Below the pieces are notes generated by a model. It was not told the origin of the DNA and made no database searches. It saw nothing but the letters and a program-made list of their open reading frames with translations. A DNA stretch of 64,000 nucleotides from Methylobacterium hispanicum. GTDB taxonomy: Bacteria; Pseudomonadota; Alphaproteobacteria; Rhizobiales; Beijerinckiaceae. Below, piece after piece: positions 52,432-61,441 of this stretch (within the stretch, counting starts at the first letter, position 1; each line of letters opens with the position of its first letter). The stretch spans positions 186,001 to 250,000 of the forward strand of contig NZ_BPQO01000006.1 of assembly GCF_022179285.1 (NCBI RefSeq). The letters run 5' to 3'. A program made the position numbers and the translations under genes.

Positions 52432-53997
52432 ATGCAGGACCATTACGACATCATCGTCATCGGCTCCGGCCCGGGCGGCGGCTCGCTGACGGCACGGCTC
52501 GCCGGGACCGGCAAGCGCATCCTGCTCTTGGAGCGGGGCGACTACCTGCCCCGCAGCCAGGAGAATTGGAGCGCCAAGGCGGTCTTCGTCGATGGCAAGT
52601 ATCAGGCGGCGGAGACGTGGTACGGCGGCGACGGCCGGGCTTTCCACCCGGGCCTGCACTACTACGTGGGCGGCAACTCGAAGGTCTACGGCGCGGCCCT
52701 TCTGCGCCTGCGCGAGCGCGATTTCGGCACGGTGCAGCACGTCGATGGCGTGTCGCCGGCCTGGCCAGTCTCCTACGCGGAGTTCGAGCCCTACTACGCG
52801 CAGGCGGAGCGCCTGTTCGCCGTCCACGGCAACCGCGGCGAGGACCCGACCGAACCCTGGGCGAGCGGCCCCTACGACCACCCGGCGGTGAGCCACGAGC
52901 CGCGCATCCAGAAGCTCTCGGACGATTGGGCCCGGCACGGCCTCAGGCCCTACCACCTGCCGCTCGGCATCAAGCTCGACGAGCGCAACGGGCGTCCGAC
53001 GCCGACGAGCATCTGCATTCGCTGCGACGCCTTCGACGGCTTCCCCTGTCTCCTCAACGGCAAGGCCGACGCGCAGGTGATGACGGTCGACCCGACGCTC
53101 GCCGCCCACGACAACGTCACGCTGCTCGTCAACGCCTACGTCTCGCGGCTGGAGACCGACCCGTCGGGTAGGACGGTCACCGGCGTGCGGGTGACCCGGG
53201 AGGGCCGCGAGGAGCGCTACCGCGCCGATATCGTCGTGGTGGCCTGCGGCGCGCTCTCGTCGGCGCTGCTCTTCCTGCGCTCGGCCAACGCCGCGCACCC
53301 GAACGGCCTCGCCAACGGCTCCGATCAGGTCGGGCGCAACTACATGCGCCACAACATGTCGGTGCTGATGGCGCTCTCGAAGGAGGTCAACGACACCGTC
53401 TTCCAGAAGACCCTCGCGCTCTCCGACTTCTATTTCGCGTCGAAGGACTGGGCGTTCCCGATGGGCCTGATCCAGATGTGCGCCAAGACGCATCCGGACC
53501 AGATCCGCGGCGAGGAGTTTCCGCGATGGACGGGCTTCCTGCCGGACGCGCCCTTCGAGATGGCGGCGCGCCACGCCATGGACTTCTGGCTGCAGAGCGA
53601 GGACCTGCCGCACCCGGACAACAGGATCAGCATCGATCGCGAGGGGCGCACGATCCTCGACATCCGCGAGACCAACCGCGAGGCGCACGACCGCCTGCGG
53701 GCCAAGCTCTCGGACCTCCTGGAGCCCGCCGGCGCCTATACCTACCTGTTCGAGCGCTCGCTCTATCTCGGCAAGAACATCCCGCTCGGCGGCACGGCGC
53801 ACCAGGCCGGCACCCTGCGCTTCGGCACGGATCCCAGTTCCAGCGTGCTCGACCTCGACTGCAAGGCGCACGAACTCGACAACCTCTACGTCACCGACGC
53901 GAGCTTCTTCCCCTCGATCGGCGCCGTGAACCCGACGCTGACCATCATCGCCAACGCCCTGCGGGTGGCCGACCGCATCGCCGAGCGGATCGCCTGA
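52432..53997 (+). CDS. GMC-family FAD oxidoreductase
   Basis: Flavoprotein of 521 residues. The N-terminal FAD-binding motif is IIVIGSGPGGGSLTARLAGTGKRILLLERG. Middle parts include HYYVGGNSKVYGAALLRLRERDF, the Rossmann-linked region typical of the family, and a Cys-rich patch ICIRCDAFDGFPCLL. The C-terminal catalytic pair is probably His in GGTAHQAGTLRFG and Asn in GAVNPTLTIIANALRVADRIAE. The family oxidises alcohols and sugars. No signal peptide is visible. Divergent from a SMP-30 lactonase operon, it may oxidise a sugar to a lactone; the acceptor and substrate are unknown. Confidence 0.86.
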   Translation: MQDHYDIIVIGSGPGGGSLTARLAGTGKRILLLERGDYLPRSQENWSAKAVFVDGKYQAAETWYGGDGRAFHPGLHYYVGGNSKVYGAALLRLRERDFGTVQHVDGVSPAWPVSYAEFEPYYAQAERLFAVHGNRGEDPTEPWASGPYDHPAVSHEPRIQKLSDDWARHGLRPYHLPLGIKLDERNGRPTPTSICIRCDAFDGFPCLLNGKADAQVMTVDPTLAAHDNVTLLVNAYVSRLETDPSGRTVTGVRVTREGREERYRADIVVVACGALSSALLFLRSANAAHPNGLANGSDQVGRNYMRHNMSVLMALSKEVNDTVFQKTLALSDFYFASKDWAFPMGLIQMCAKTHPDQIRGEEFPRWTGFLPDAPFEMAARHAMDFWLQSEDLPHPDNRISIDREGRTILDIRETNREAHDRLRAKLSDLLEPAGAYTYLFERSLYLGKNIPLGGTAHQAGTLRFGTDPSSSVLDLDCKAHELDNLYVTDASFFPSIGAVNPTLTIIANALRVADRIAERIA

Positions 53998-54025
53998 ACG
54001 CCTAGATGGCGTCGTAAGCTCAGGC

Positions 54026-54054
54026 TTGCCTGCCCGGGACGAATCCTGTTAAGG
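54026..54054 (+). promoter_or_regulatory. Possible rpmJ promoter
   Basis: TTGCCT at 54026 and TTAAGG at 54049 are separated by 17 bases, a reasonable sigma-70-type arrangement, about 110 bases before rpmJ. The -10 match is weak. Confidence 0.3.
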
Positions 54055-54162
54055 GGACCGCCTTTCCGCGATGCGTTGCGCCGCCATCGCAGGGGGCCCT
54101 TCGGGCTTCCCGCTCCCGAAACCCTTGCACGGACGGCAGGCACGCGCCCGCCGAAGCAGAAC

Positions 54163-54288
54163 ATGAAGATCCGCAACTCCCTCAAGTCGCTCCGCGGCCG
54201 TCACCGCGACAACCAGCTCGTGCGCCGCAAGGGCCGGGTCTACGTCATCAACAAGACCCAGAAGCGCTTCAAGGCCCGCCAGGGCTGA
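54163..54288 (+). CDS. rpmJ: 50S ribosomal protein L36
   Basis: Ribosomal protein of 41 residues, [20 protein letters not shown] and so on to [12 protein letters not shown]. The family positions of the zinc-binding Cys residues are occupied by non-Cys residues (the so-called C-minus, YkgO-like form), which suits zinc-poor conditions. The length matches the alphaproteobacterial protein. It stands alone on the plus strand, away from the ribosomal operons, with a possible promoter near 54026 and a hairpin terminator after it. Confidence 0.93.
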   Translation: MKIRNSLKSLRGRHRDNQLVRRKGRVYVINKTQKRFKARQG

Positions 54289-54328
54289 GGCCGACCGCCC
54301 GCTTCGGTGGGCGTGCGATCGGAATTCG

Positions 54329-54363
54329 AGAGGCAGGTGCCGCCCGCGGCGCCTGCCTCTTCG
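54329..54363 (+). terminator. Terminator hairpin after rpmJ
   Basis: AGAGGCAGGTGCCGC pairs with GCGGCGCCTGCCTCT (one mismatch) followed by TCGCGTT. It lies 40 bases past the rpmJ stop and 59 bases before the next gene, so it should end rpmJ transcription. The T-run is short, so termination may be partial. Confidence 0.6.
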
Positions 54364-54421
54364 CGTTGGCGCGGCGCTCCGGCGCGTTGACGGGGGGCGC
54401 GGGCGCGCACAAGCTCGCACC

Positions 54422-55027
54422 ATGCTGCGCTCCGTCCTCCCCGGCCTGCTCGCCGCCCTGATCGCGGGCTCCGCGCTCGCCGCTCCACCGGGTTTGTCCG
54501 GCCGCCCCGAGGCGGAGCAGCCGGCCGAGCGGAAGAAGCCCGCACCGGCGATCAGCCTGGACGATCTCTTCGCGCGCCTGCGCGAGGCCGACGACGACGA
54601 GGAGGCCAAGGGTGTCGCCAAGCTGATCGAGCGCCGCCTCGACCGCTCCGGCAGCGCTACGGCGGATCTCCTCACCGACCGTGCCCGGCAGGCGATGAGC
54701 GCGAAGGATTTCGCGCTCGCGGCCGAGTTGATGGACCGGGTCACCGCCCTCGAGCCCGCCTGGTCTGAGGGCTGGAACCGGCGCGCCACGGTGTTCTGGC
54801 TGCTCTCCGACAAGCAGGCGGCCGTGGCGGATCTGCAGCGCGCCCTGGTTCTCGAGCCGCGCCACTTCGAGGCCTGGGCGGCGCTCGGCCGGATCTACCT
54901 GTCGATGGACGACAAGGCGCGGGCGCTCAACGCCTTCCGGCGCGCCGCGGCGCTCTACCCGCGCATGGCCAAGGTCAACGAGGCGATCGACCGCCTCGCT
55001 CCCGACGTCGACGGCCGCGACCTGTGA
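54422..55027 (+). CDS. Secreted TPR-repeat protein
   Basis: Exported protein of 201 residues. A signal peptide (about 1-21, LAALIAGSALA-AP) precedes a charged region and then about three TPR units: DFALAAELMDRVTALEPAWSEGWNRRATVFWLL, KQAAVADLQRALVLEPRHFEAWAALGRIYLSM and KARALNAFRRAAALYPRMAKVNEAI. It is predicted to bind other proteins in the periplasm. It overlaps the following hydrolase gene by 4 bases (GTGA), so the two are co-translated. Typical of small alphaproteobacterial TPR proteins of unknown role. Confidence 0.85.
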   Translation: MLRSVLPGLLAALIAGSALAAPPGLSGRPEAEQPAERKKPAPAISLDDLFARLREADDDEEAKGVAKLIERRLDRSGSATADLLTDRARQAMSAKDFALAAELMDRVTALEPAWSEGWNRRATVFWLLSDKQAAVADLQRALVLEPRHFEAWAALGRIYLSMDDKARALNAFRRAAALYPRMAKVNEAIDRLAPDVDGRDL

Positions 55028-56013
55028 GGGCCGTCCTGGCGGTGCTCGCAGTCCTGGTCGGTACGCCGCTCCTCCTCGGGCTCTGCATCCTGGCGGCGGG
55101 CGCGGTCGCGAGCCTCCTGATCGGATGGCGCGCCGGTGCCGCATACCCGCCGGCCGGCCCCTTCGTGCCCGTCGCGGGCGGTCGCCTCGCCACCCTGCAG
55201 GCCGGGCCGGAGACGGCCGCGCGCGGAACGGTGGTGCTGATCCACGGCGCGTCGGCCAACGCCGCCGACCCGATGGAGGGCGTCGGCCGTCTGCTCGCGG
55301 CGCGGGGCTTCCGGGTGATCGCCTTCGACCGGCCGGGACACGGCTGGAGCGACCGGCTCGACGCCGCGACGCCCGCCGCGCAGGCGGGCCGGATCGCCGA
55401 GGCGCTGGTCGCGCTCGATGCCGGTCCCGTGATCGTCCTCGGCCATTCCTGGGGCGGCGCCGCGGCGCTGGCGCTCGCCCTCGACCATCCGGAACGGGTC
55501 TCGGCCCTCGCCCTGGTCGCGCCGGTCGCGCTGCCCTTTTCCCGAACGATGACGCTGCCCTGGTACTGGCGGCTCGCCGCGCAGCCGCCCGTCGCGTGGC
55601 TGCTCAGCCGGACGCTCGGGCCGCCGCTCGCCCTCTACTACCTGCGCGGCGCCGCGTCCCAGGCCTTCCGGCCCCAGCCCCCGGCCGCGGACTACCTCGG
55701 CCGGGCGCGGGTGCCGCTGGGGCTCCGGCCGGGCGCGCTGCTCGCGAATGTCGAGGATCTGATGGGGCTGCCCGCCGCGCTCGAGCGGCAGAGCCCGCGC
55801 TACGAGAGCTTGCGCCTGCCCGCGCTGGTCGTCTCGGGCGATGCCGACCCGCTGGTGCGGATCGAGGCCCAGTCCGAGCCGCTCGCGGCTCGCATCCCCG
55901 GCGCGCGGCTCCTGCGCCTGCCGGGTCTCGGCCACATGGTGCCGTGGGTGGCGGGCGACCGCCTGGCGGAGGCGGTCGCCGATCTCGCACCGGTCGCGTC
56001 GGCGACGCGCTGA
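55024..56013 (+). CDS. Alpha/beta hydrolase with N-terminal membrane anchor
   Basis: Protein of 329 residues, GTG start overlapping the TPR gene by 4 bases. An N-terminal hydrophobic helix (LLGLCILAAGAVASLLIGW) may anchor it in the inner membrane. The hydrolase fold has the oxyanion strand LIHGASANAAD, the nucleophile Ser in VLGHSWGGAAAL, an acid near VSGDADPLV and the catalytic His in GLGHMVPW. A lipase or esterase is likely. The TPR partner suggests a shared periplasmic task, but the substrate is not known. Confidence 0.85.
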   Translation: MRAVLAVLAVLVGTPLLLGLCILAAGAVASLLIGWRAGAAYPPAGPFVPVAGGRLATLQAGPETAARGTVVLIHGASANAADPMEGVGRLLAARGFRVIAFDRPGHGWSDRLDAATPAAQAGRIAEALVALDAGPVIVLGHSWGGAAALALALDHPERVSALALVAPVALPFSRTMTLPWYWRLAAQPPVAWLLSRTLGPPLALYYLRGAASQAFRPQPPAADYLGRARVPLGLRPGALLANVEDLMGLPAALERQSPRYESLRLPALVVSGDADPLVRIEAQSEPLAARIPGARLLRLPGLGHMVPWVAGDRLAEAVADLAPVASATR

Positions 56014-56032
56014 TCTCCGCGCGGCGGGGCCC

Positions 56033-56302
56033 TCAGTGCTGCAGGGAGGTGGTGAAGGCACCGCCGCGGATGCGCTCGGGAAACCCTTCCGCGTAGCGGG
56101 CGGTGGCCTCCTCGCCGTAGGTCGTGACGAGTTCCTGGAAGGCCGCGAACAGGGCGGCCTGGGCCATGCAGTCGGCGTCGAGCCCGTCCAGGCACCCTTC
56201 CGCGAACGCCTCGGAGACGTAGCTCAACGCGACGCGCTTCTCGTCCACATCGGCCTCGATGGGGGCGGTGGTGTGAGTCGAATCGAGCATGGCGTCAAAC
56301 AT
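56033..56302 (-). CDS. Small hypothetical protein
   Basis: Protein of 89 residues. The middle part has ALSYVSEAFAEGCLDGLDADCMAQAALFAAFQELVTTYGEEATARYAEGFPERI, an alpha-helical, acidic segment without a known motif. No signal peptide. It is on the minus strand, convergent with the hydrolase gene and 146 bases upstream of the TIGR02301 gene end. The frame shows GC-rich third positions and a proper ATG start. Function unknown. Confidence 0.6.
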   Translation of the reverse strand: MFDAMLDSTHTTAPIEADVDEKRVALSYVSEAFAEGCLDGLDADCMAQAALFAAFQELVTTYGEEATARYAEGFPERIRGGAFTTSLQH

Positions 56303-56448
56303 CCTTCGCGCCCGACCGGAGGTCGAACGTTCCCGAGGATGATAGGCGGCTCCGCCGCGGCCGGCCAGCCAGGAATTGCGAAGCGGTTAACGCGACCGGT
56401 CGATTTGGCGCGATTTCCCAGGTCGCGTTCCGCTGTTGCGCGCCTGCA

Positions 56449-56916
56449 TCATCCGCCGAACCGGCCGGCCAGCGCCTGCGACAGACGCTCGCCCTCGGCG
56501 ACGAAGCGGGCGGCCGCCTCCTGCGCGGAGGGCGTGCAGATCCGATAGGTCACCGCATAGCTGCGGTAGCCGCGGTTGAACGCCCCGGCAAGGCGGTCGC
56601 GCCGCCCCGGTGTGATGCCCTCGGCGTCGATCAGCGCGCGCATCCGGCCGGACCACTCTCCGGCATCGGGCGCCGCGCAGAGCCCGCGCAGGAAGGCGAG
56701 CGAGCCGATGATCTCGGACAGGCGCATCAGGTCGCGGTCGTAGGGGGCCGGTTGTTCAGGGGGCGGAGCGGGCTCCTTCTCGGGCGCCTTCGGGGCGGCG
56801 CGGGTGGGATTCCGCTGCTGGGCGAGGGCGGGGAGGGAGGCGAGCGGCGCGCAGGCGGCGAGCAGACAGAGGAGAGCGGGCAATCCGGCTCTCGCTCCTT
56901 CGCGGAAACCCCTCAC
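56449..56916 (-). CDS. TIGR02301 family protein
   Basis: Exported protein of 155 residues. A signal peptide (about 1-32, [17 protein letters not shown]) is followed by a Pro-rich linker and a domain with [57 protein letters not shown], holding two conserved Cys (in LRGLC and YRICT). This matches the alphaproteobacterial family TIGR02301, of unknown function. It overlaps the NUDIX gene by 4 bases (GTGA) and is the last gene of a four-gene overlapping operon. Confidence 0.85.
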   Translation of the reverse strand: MRGFREGARAGLPALLCLLAACAPLASLPALAQQRNPTRAAPKAPEKEPAPPPEQPAPYDRDLMRLSEIIGSLAFLRGLCAAPDAGEWSGRMRALIDAEGITPGRRDRLAGAFNRGYRSYAVTYRICTPSAQEAAARFVAEGERLSQALAGRFGG

Positions 56917-57371
56917 AGCACCGGCTCCAGAGCGCTCACGCGGGCGAAGGCCTCGGTCAGGGTACCGACGAGACCGGGCGTCGTGGCGAGTTCCGCCACC
57001 TCGTCGAGCCGTGCCCAGCGCACCCCGAGCGCCTCGGGCCCCGCCACCGGCTCGCCGCCCTGCCAGAGCGCCGCGTGCGGGTGCACGACGTAGTGATGGC
57101 GCGCGCGGCCCTCGGCGTCGCGATCGATGATCTCGGTCGGCGAGAGCACGCCGACGACCCGCGCTTCCAGCCCAACCTCCTCGCGCAGCTCGCGCAGCGC
57201 CGCCTCGGCCAGGGTCTCGCCGGCTTCCACGAGGCCGCCCGGCAGGGTCCAGACGCCGCGCATCGGCGCGTTGGCGCGGGCGGCGAGCAGCACCCGGTCG
57301 TCGCGGATCACCGCGATCGAGGCGCCGACGAAGGGGCGTGCCGGAAACAGGCGGCTCTCGGACTCGCTCAC
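56913..57371 (-). CDS. NUDIX hydrolase
   Basis: Cytoplasmic hydrolase of 152 residues, GTG start. The NUDIX box is complete: [25 protein letters not shown], with the REEVG Glu residues for metal. Upstream it begins [27 protein letters not shown]. The family cleaves nucleoside diphosphates linked to another group; substrate is unknown, though the RDDRVLL start and REEVGL box resemble the ADP-ribose/MutT-like group. It overlaps the genes before and after it by 4 bases each, so it is tightly translation-coupled. Confidence 0.88.
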   Translation of the reverse strand: MSESESRLFPARPFVGASIAVIRDDRVLLAARANAPMRGVWTLPGGLVEAGETLAEAALRELREEVGLEARVVGVLSPTEIIDRDAEGRARHHYVVHPHAALWQGGEPVAGPEALGVRWARLDEVAELATTPGLVGTLTEAFARVSALEPVL

Positions 57372-58483
57372 GGCTTCGCGCCCTCCGGTGCCACCACGGC
57401 GACGCGCCCGTCGGCGAGGCCGACGAGGATCCGCGCGCCCGTCCCGCGCCCCAGCACCGCGACGCCGTGCTCGGCCGCGGCCGGCAGCGCCGCCCGCAAC
57501 CGCTCGGAGACGCCGCCCTTCACCGACACCAATGCGAGGGCCTGCCCGCCGGCGACCGGCAGCGCGAGGTCGGCATTCCCGGTTCCATCCGGTTCGACCG
57601 GCGCGGCGAGATCGGCGTCGGGCGCGCCCGCGCCGTAGCCCTCGGCCTCGGCCGCGAGCGTCACGGCGTCCGCTCCGAGCGTCCAGAGCTGGAGCACGCC
57701 GTCGCCCCGCAGGGTCGCCGCCTGCGGCGTGCCGGAGCGCGTGAAATCCGCCAGTGCGGCGATCCGCGTCGGCGCCGTCGGCTGGACCGGCGCGCGCGCC
57801 AGGACGCTCCAGTCGGCGCTCCCTGCCCGATGGCCGATCAGCGCGAGGCCGGACCCCGAGGTCCCGTCGAGGGTGGCCGCGAGGAAGGCGGGCCGGCCGG
57901 CGAGACGCAGGGCGCGCGGACGCGCGGACGCGAAGACGGAATCCGCTCCGGCCGAGACCGTCACGGTCTTGACCGGCACCGTCTTCGGCTCGGCGGTCAC
58001 GCCCAGGGGCTGGCGCTCGCGGATGGTGAGGCCGGCCGCACCCGGGACGCCGGCGGCGCGGGTTGGACCGGTCAGGTAGGCCGAGAGCCCGCCGGAGACG
58101 GCTCGGCGCGAGCCCGGCAGAGCCCCGCGCGGCGTCTCGGCGGCAGCCAGGCCCTCGATCGCCTCGGCGCCGAGCAGGGTGGTGCGGACCGCGCCGTCCG
58201 CGAGCCCGAGCGCGGCGCCGCCGCCCTCGCCCCAGACCACGACGATGGGCGCGCTGTCCTCCTCGCCGGTCTCGAGGGCCGGGACGGCCGCGCGGGGCTT
58301 GGCCAGCGGCAGCAGGCCCGAGGTCGCGACCGCGACCGCGACCTCGCTCGCGGGGCCGCGCATCGCGGTGACCCGGAAGGGCAGGTCGAGCACCGTGACG
58401 GCGGGCTGGGCCACGGCCGGGGCCGCGATCGCCGCGACGAGCAGCCCCAGCACCGGACCGGCCCCGAACGGGCCGTCAGACAT
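57368..58483 (-). CDS. Secreted repeat protein, possible beta-propeller
   Basis: Exported protein of 371 residues. A signal peptide (about 1-25, [12 protein letters not shown]) is followed by a sequence of repeated short strands with Asp/Gly turns, such as [32 protein letters not shown] and [20 protein letters not shown], like FG-GAP/VCBS propeller blades. No catalytic motif was seen. It overlaps the SDR gene by 8 bases and the NUDIX gene by 4. Function unknown; an extracytoplasmic binding or structural role is plausible. Confidence 0.72.
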   Translation of the reverse strand: MSDGPFGAGPVLGLLVAAIAAPAVAQPAVTVLDLPFRVTAMRGPASEVAVAVATSGLLPLAKPRAAVPALETGEEDSAPIVVVWGEGGGAALGLADGAVRTTLLGAEAIEGLAAAETPRGALPGSRRAVSGGLSAYLTGPTRAAGVPGAAGLTIRERQPLGVTAEPKTVPVKTVTVSAGADSVFASARPRALRLAGRPAFLAATLDGTSGSGLALIGHRAGSADWSVLARAPVQPTAPTRIAALADFTRSGTPQAATLRGDGVLQLWTLGADAVTLAAEAEGYGAGAPDADLAAPVEPDGTGNADLALPVAGGQALALVSVKGGVSERLRAALPAAAEHGVAVLGRGTGARILVGLADGRVAVVAPEGAKP

Positions 58484-59231
58484 GCTGGCCGCCGTTGATG
58501 TGCAGCTCGGCGCCGTTCACGTAGGAGGAGGCCTCGGTGCACAGGAAGTAGATCGCCTTGGCGACCTCGTCCGGGGTGCCGAGCCGGCGCTGCGGGATCT
58601 GCTCGACGAGCTTCTCGGTGCCCGGCGAGAGGATCGAGGTGTCGATCTCGCCGGGCGAGATCGCGTTCACCCGCACGCCGAGGGGGCCGAAATCGGCCGC
58701 CATCTCGCGGGTCAGCCCCGCGAGCGCCGCCTTCGAGGTGCCGTAGGCCGCACCCGCGAAGGGGTGGACGCGCGAGCCCGCGATCGAGGTGACGTTGACG
58801 ATCGAGCCGCGGGCGCGGGCGAGCTCGTCGCACAGGCCCCGCGCCAGCAGGATCGGCGCGAAGAAGTTGACCTGGAACACCCGCTGCCAGTCGGCCCAGC
58901 CGGTGGCGATCGCGCCGAGCCGCTCGCCCTCGGGGCCCTTGGGCGAGATGCCGGCGTTGTTGACGAGCGCGTGCAGGACGCCGCCCTCGGCCTTCAGGCG
59001 CTCGGCCACCTCGCGCACGCCGCGCATCGTGTCCTCGGCGTCGGCGAGATCGACCTGGAGGTGGTCCTCGGGGCCCATCTCCCAGGGGCAGTTCTCCGGG
59101 AAGGCGTGGCGCGAGCAGGTGATGACCCGCCAGCCGGCGGCGGAGAACCGCTTCACCGTGGCGTGGCCGATGCCGCGGCTCGCCCCCGTGAGGAGCATGA
59201 TCCGTCGACGGTCGTTGTGGGGTGGGGCCAC
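58476..59231 (-). CDS. Short-chain dehydrogenase/reductase
   Basis: NAD(P)-dependent oxidoreductase of 251 residues, GTG start. The cofactor motif is TGASRGIGHAT, the NNAG motif is VNNAGIS, and the catalytic Tyr-x3-Lys is YGTSK, with Ser in NVTSIAGSR. The C-terminus [14 protein letters not shown] is the usual SDR end. The residues after the Rossmann first strand (TCSRHAFPENC) suggest NADP preference only weakly. It is the first gene of the four-gene overlapping operon. Substrate not determinable; related sequences are annotated as glucose or 3-oxoacyl reductases. Confidence 0.87.
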   Translation of the reverse strand: MAPPHNDRRRIMLLTGASRGIGHATVKRFSAAGWRVITCSRHAFPENCPWEMGPEDHLQVDLADAEDTMRGVREVAERLKAEGGVLHALVNNAGISPKGPEGERLGAIATGWADWQRVFQVNFFAPILLARGLCDELARARGSIVNVTSIAGSRVHPFAGAAYGTSKAALAGLTREMAADFGPLGVRVNAISPGEIDTSILSPGTEKLVEQIPQRRLGTPDEVAKAIYFLCTEASSYVNGAELHINGGQHV

Positions 59232-59424
59232 GGCCTGCCTCGCTGAGCATTCCGCGGCGGGCGAGCCGCGCCGCCGACGGGCTTGAGGGCCCGGTCTAAG
59301 CGCTGCAGCCGTGAAAATCCAGGGCGGCGACCCGCTCGCCGCCGCGGTGCAGCACGGCCGGCGCCTTGACCGGCTCGCTCCGCGCGGTGTCTGCGATGCG
59401 GCTCATCCGATCCGGAGCCCGCCG

Positions 59425-60000
59425 ATGCCCGATCCCAGCCGCGACCGCCTCCCACCCCTCGCCGAGACGGCGCTGACGCCCGCACAGCGGAGGGCGGCGG
59501 AAGCTTTCGAGACCGCCCGCGGGACCCCTGTCTTCGGGCCGTTCTGGCCCCTGCTGCGCAGTCCCGATCTCATGCTGCGCGCGAGCGAGATGGGACTGTA
59601 CCTGCGCTACGGCAGCGCGCTGCCGCTCGCGCTCAGCGAGTTCGCGATCCTGATCGTCGCGCGGCTGTGGAGCCAGCAGCTCGAGTGGCACATCCACCAT
59701 CCGATCGCCCTGAAGGCCGGCGTCTCGCCGGAGACCGCCCAGGCGATCGCCGAGGGCCGTCGCCCGGAGGGCATGAGCGCGGACGAGGAACTGGTCTGGA
59801 CCTTCTCGACCGAGCTTCAGCACAATCGCGCCGTCAGCGACCCGACCTACGCGGCGCTCGTCGCCCGCTTCGGCGAACGGGGCGCGGTCGATCTGGCGGG
59901 CATCAACGGCTACTACGCGCTGCTGGCCATGACGATGAACATGGCCCGCACCGCCTTGCCGGAGGGCGCCGAGCCGCCGCTCCGGTCGCTGACGCCCTGA
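59425..60000 (+). CDS. Carboxymuconolactone decarboxylase (AhpD-like) family protein
   Basis: Alpha-helical protein of 191 residues. The family region has PLLRSPDLMLRASEMGLYLRYGSALPLALSEFAILIVARLWSQQLEWHIHHPIALKAGVSPETAQAIAEGR. Here the typical CxxC peroxidase-reduction site is replaced by the EWHIHHPIAL stretch, so no redox Cys pair is present. Thus it is the non-Cys carboxymuconolactone decarboxylase-like subgroup; the substrate is unknown. The ATG at 59425 has GGAG 7 bases upstream. Divergent from the SDR operon and convergent with pdxH. Confidence 0.82.
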   Translation: MPDPSRDRLPPLAETALTPAQRRAAEAFETARGTPVFGPFWPLLRSPDLMLRASEMGLYLRYGSALPLALSEFAILIVARLWSQQLEWHIHHPIALKAGVSPETAQAIAEGRRPEGMSADEELVWTFSTELQHNRAVSDPTYAALVARFGERGAVDLAGINGYYALLAMTMNMARTALPEGAEPPLRSLTP

Positions 60001-60016
60001 GGGGCGGAGGCCGGCC

Positions 60017-60658
60017 TCAAGGGTAGAGCCGCGACCGCGTCCAGCCGTCGCCGGACCGGGTGAAGCGCACCCGGTCGTGCAGGCGATAGTCGCCGTTCTG
60101 CCAGAACTCCAGGCTGGTCGGCTCGATCCGGAAGCCGGTCCAGTGCTCCGGCCGCGGCACCGGCTCGTTCTCGTAGCGCGCGGCGAGTTCGGCCACGGCC
60201 GCCATCAGGGTCGCCCGGTCGGCGAGCGGGCGCGACTGCCGGCTCGCATGCGCGCCGAGGCGGCTCTGCGGGTGGCGGCTCGCGAAGTAGGCGTCCGCCT
60301 CCTCGGGCGTGACAGGCGTGACCGCACCGCGGGCGCGCACCTGCCGGCGCAGGCTCTTCCAGTGCAGCACCAGGGCCGCCTGTGGATTCTGGGCAAGCTC
60401 CTCGCCCTTGGTCGATTCCGTGTTGGTGTAGAAGACGAAGCCGCGCGCGTCGAAGCCCTTGAGCAGCACGATCCGCACGTCCGGCAGCCCGTCCGAGCCG
60501 GCGGTGGCGAGCGCCATCGCGTTCGGGTCCTCGGGCTCGGCGGCCTCCGCCTCCTTCATCCAGGCCGCGAACAGGGCGAACGGATCCTCGGCCAGGGTGA
60601 AGTCGGCCGGCACCGCGCCCGGCGCGTGGGCGGAATCACCGATCGTTAACGGCTCCAC
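60017..60658 (-). CDS. pdxH: Pyridoxamine 5'-phosphate oxidase
   Basis: FMN-dependent enzyme of 213 residues that oxidises PNP or PMP to PLP, the last step of vitamin B6 synthesis. FMN-binding parts include [36 protein letters not shown], followed by [16 protein letters not shown], and the substrate-binding [14 protein letters not shown]. The end is the family-typical [33 protein letters not shown] start at 60658 agrees with family length (about 215). It is a lone gene divergent from the 17 kDa-antigen-like gene. Confidence 0.95.
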   Translation of the reverse strand: MEPLTIGDSAHAPGAVPADFTLAEDPFALFAAWMKEAEAAEPEDPNAMALATAGSDGLPDVRIVLLKGFDARGFVFYTNTESTKGEELAQNPQAALVLHWKSLRRQVRARGAVTPVTPEEADAYFASRHPQSRLGAHASRQSRPLADRATLMAAVAELAARYENEPVPRPEHWTGFRIEPTSLEFWQNGDYRLHDRVRFTRSGDGWTRSRLYP

Positions 60659-60748
60659 GGCTTAGTCCTCTCTCATGGCATCCGGTCGGGGGCACCGATG
60701 GGGCGCTCTAGCGTTGGGCCTCACGCGGTGGCGGAGAGTTCAGGTGTA

Positions 60749-61252
60749 ATGCGGCAGGGCGCGTGTAAAGACCCCCGGGGGACCCCCGTCGGCCGGGCGT
60801 GCCGGCTCGTGATCGGCGCCGGGCTCCTCGCGCTCCTGTGCGGGTGCAGCCAGCCGCTTCTGGTGTTCCGTCAGGCGCCCGAGGAGCCCGCCCGCGCCGA
60901 GGCCGCGGAGGCGGGTGCCGAGCCGGCCGTCACCGGCAGCATCTCGAAGCGCCCGTCGAGCTTCGGCCCCGACCTGGGCGAGGAGGATTGGCGCCGCGCC
61001 CGGGCCGCGCTGGGTGTCGCCCTCGATCCGCAGGGCAACGGCCGCCCGGTGAAGTGGGACAACCCGGAATCGGGCCTGCGCGGATCGATCAACCCGACGG
61101 GGCTTCCCTATGTCGCCAACGACCTGATCTGCCGCGACTTCCTCGCCTCGGTGATCGCGCCCGAACGCAGCCGCTTCGTGCGCGGAACCGGCTGCAAGCC
61201 CTCCGGGGGCAGCTGGGAACTGCGTCACCTGCGCGCTTCCAGATCGGCCTGA
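60749..61252 (+). CDS. 17 kDa surface antigen-like lipoprotein (RT0821 family)
   Basis: Predicted outer membrane lipoprotein of 167 residues. The signal peptide ends in the lipobox LLCGC-SQ. The C-terminal domain has VKWDNPESGLRGSINPTG, LICRDFLASVI and GTGCKPSGGSWELRHL, matching the RT0821/Lpp0805 surface protein group, with two Cys that could form a disulfide. The middle part is acidic and low-complexity. The ATG at 60749 is chosen because it leads directly into the hydrophobic signal. It precedes a DnaJ-like gene by 189 bases. Confidence 0.8.
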   Translation: MRQGACKDPRGTPVGRACRLVIGAGLLALLCGCSQPLLVFRQAPEEPARAEAAEAGAEPAVTGSISKRPSSFGPDLGEEDWRRARAALGVALDPQGNGRPVKWDNPESGLRGSINPTGLPYVANDLICRDFLASVIAPERSRFVRGTGCKPSGGSWELRHLRASRSA

Positions 61253-61441
61253 CGAGCCGGTCCGTCAGCGCGCCGCGCGGGCCATCCCCCGCGGCGCTTG
61301 ACGGCGCGCGCAAAGGAGCCGACTTTCTCCGGTCAGGCCGTTGCGGAAAAGCAACACAGGTCCCACATCCGGGCCGAGATCGCCGGACAGGCGCGAACCG
61401 CCGGTCCGGCAACGGTGCACGACAGCCAGTCCCAAGAGGCC

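Noticed and set aside
61298-61330. Heat-shock (sigma-32) promoter for the dnaJ-like gene
   Set aside because: CTTGAC is a fair -35, but the expected -10 element is not present at the right spacing, so only a possible -35 is noted.
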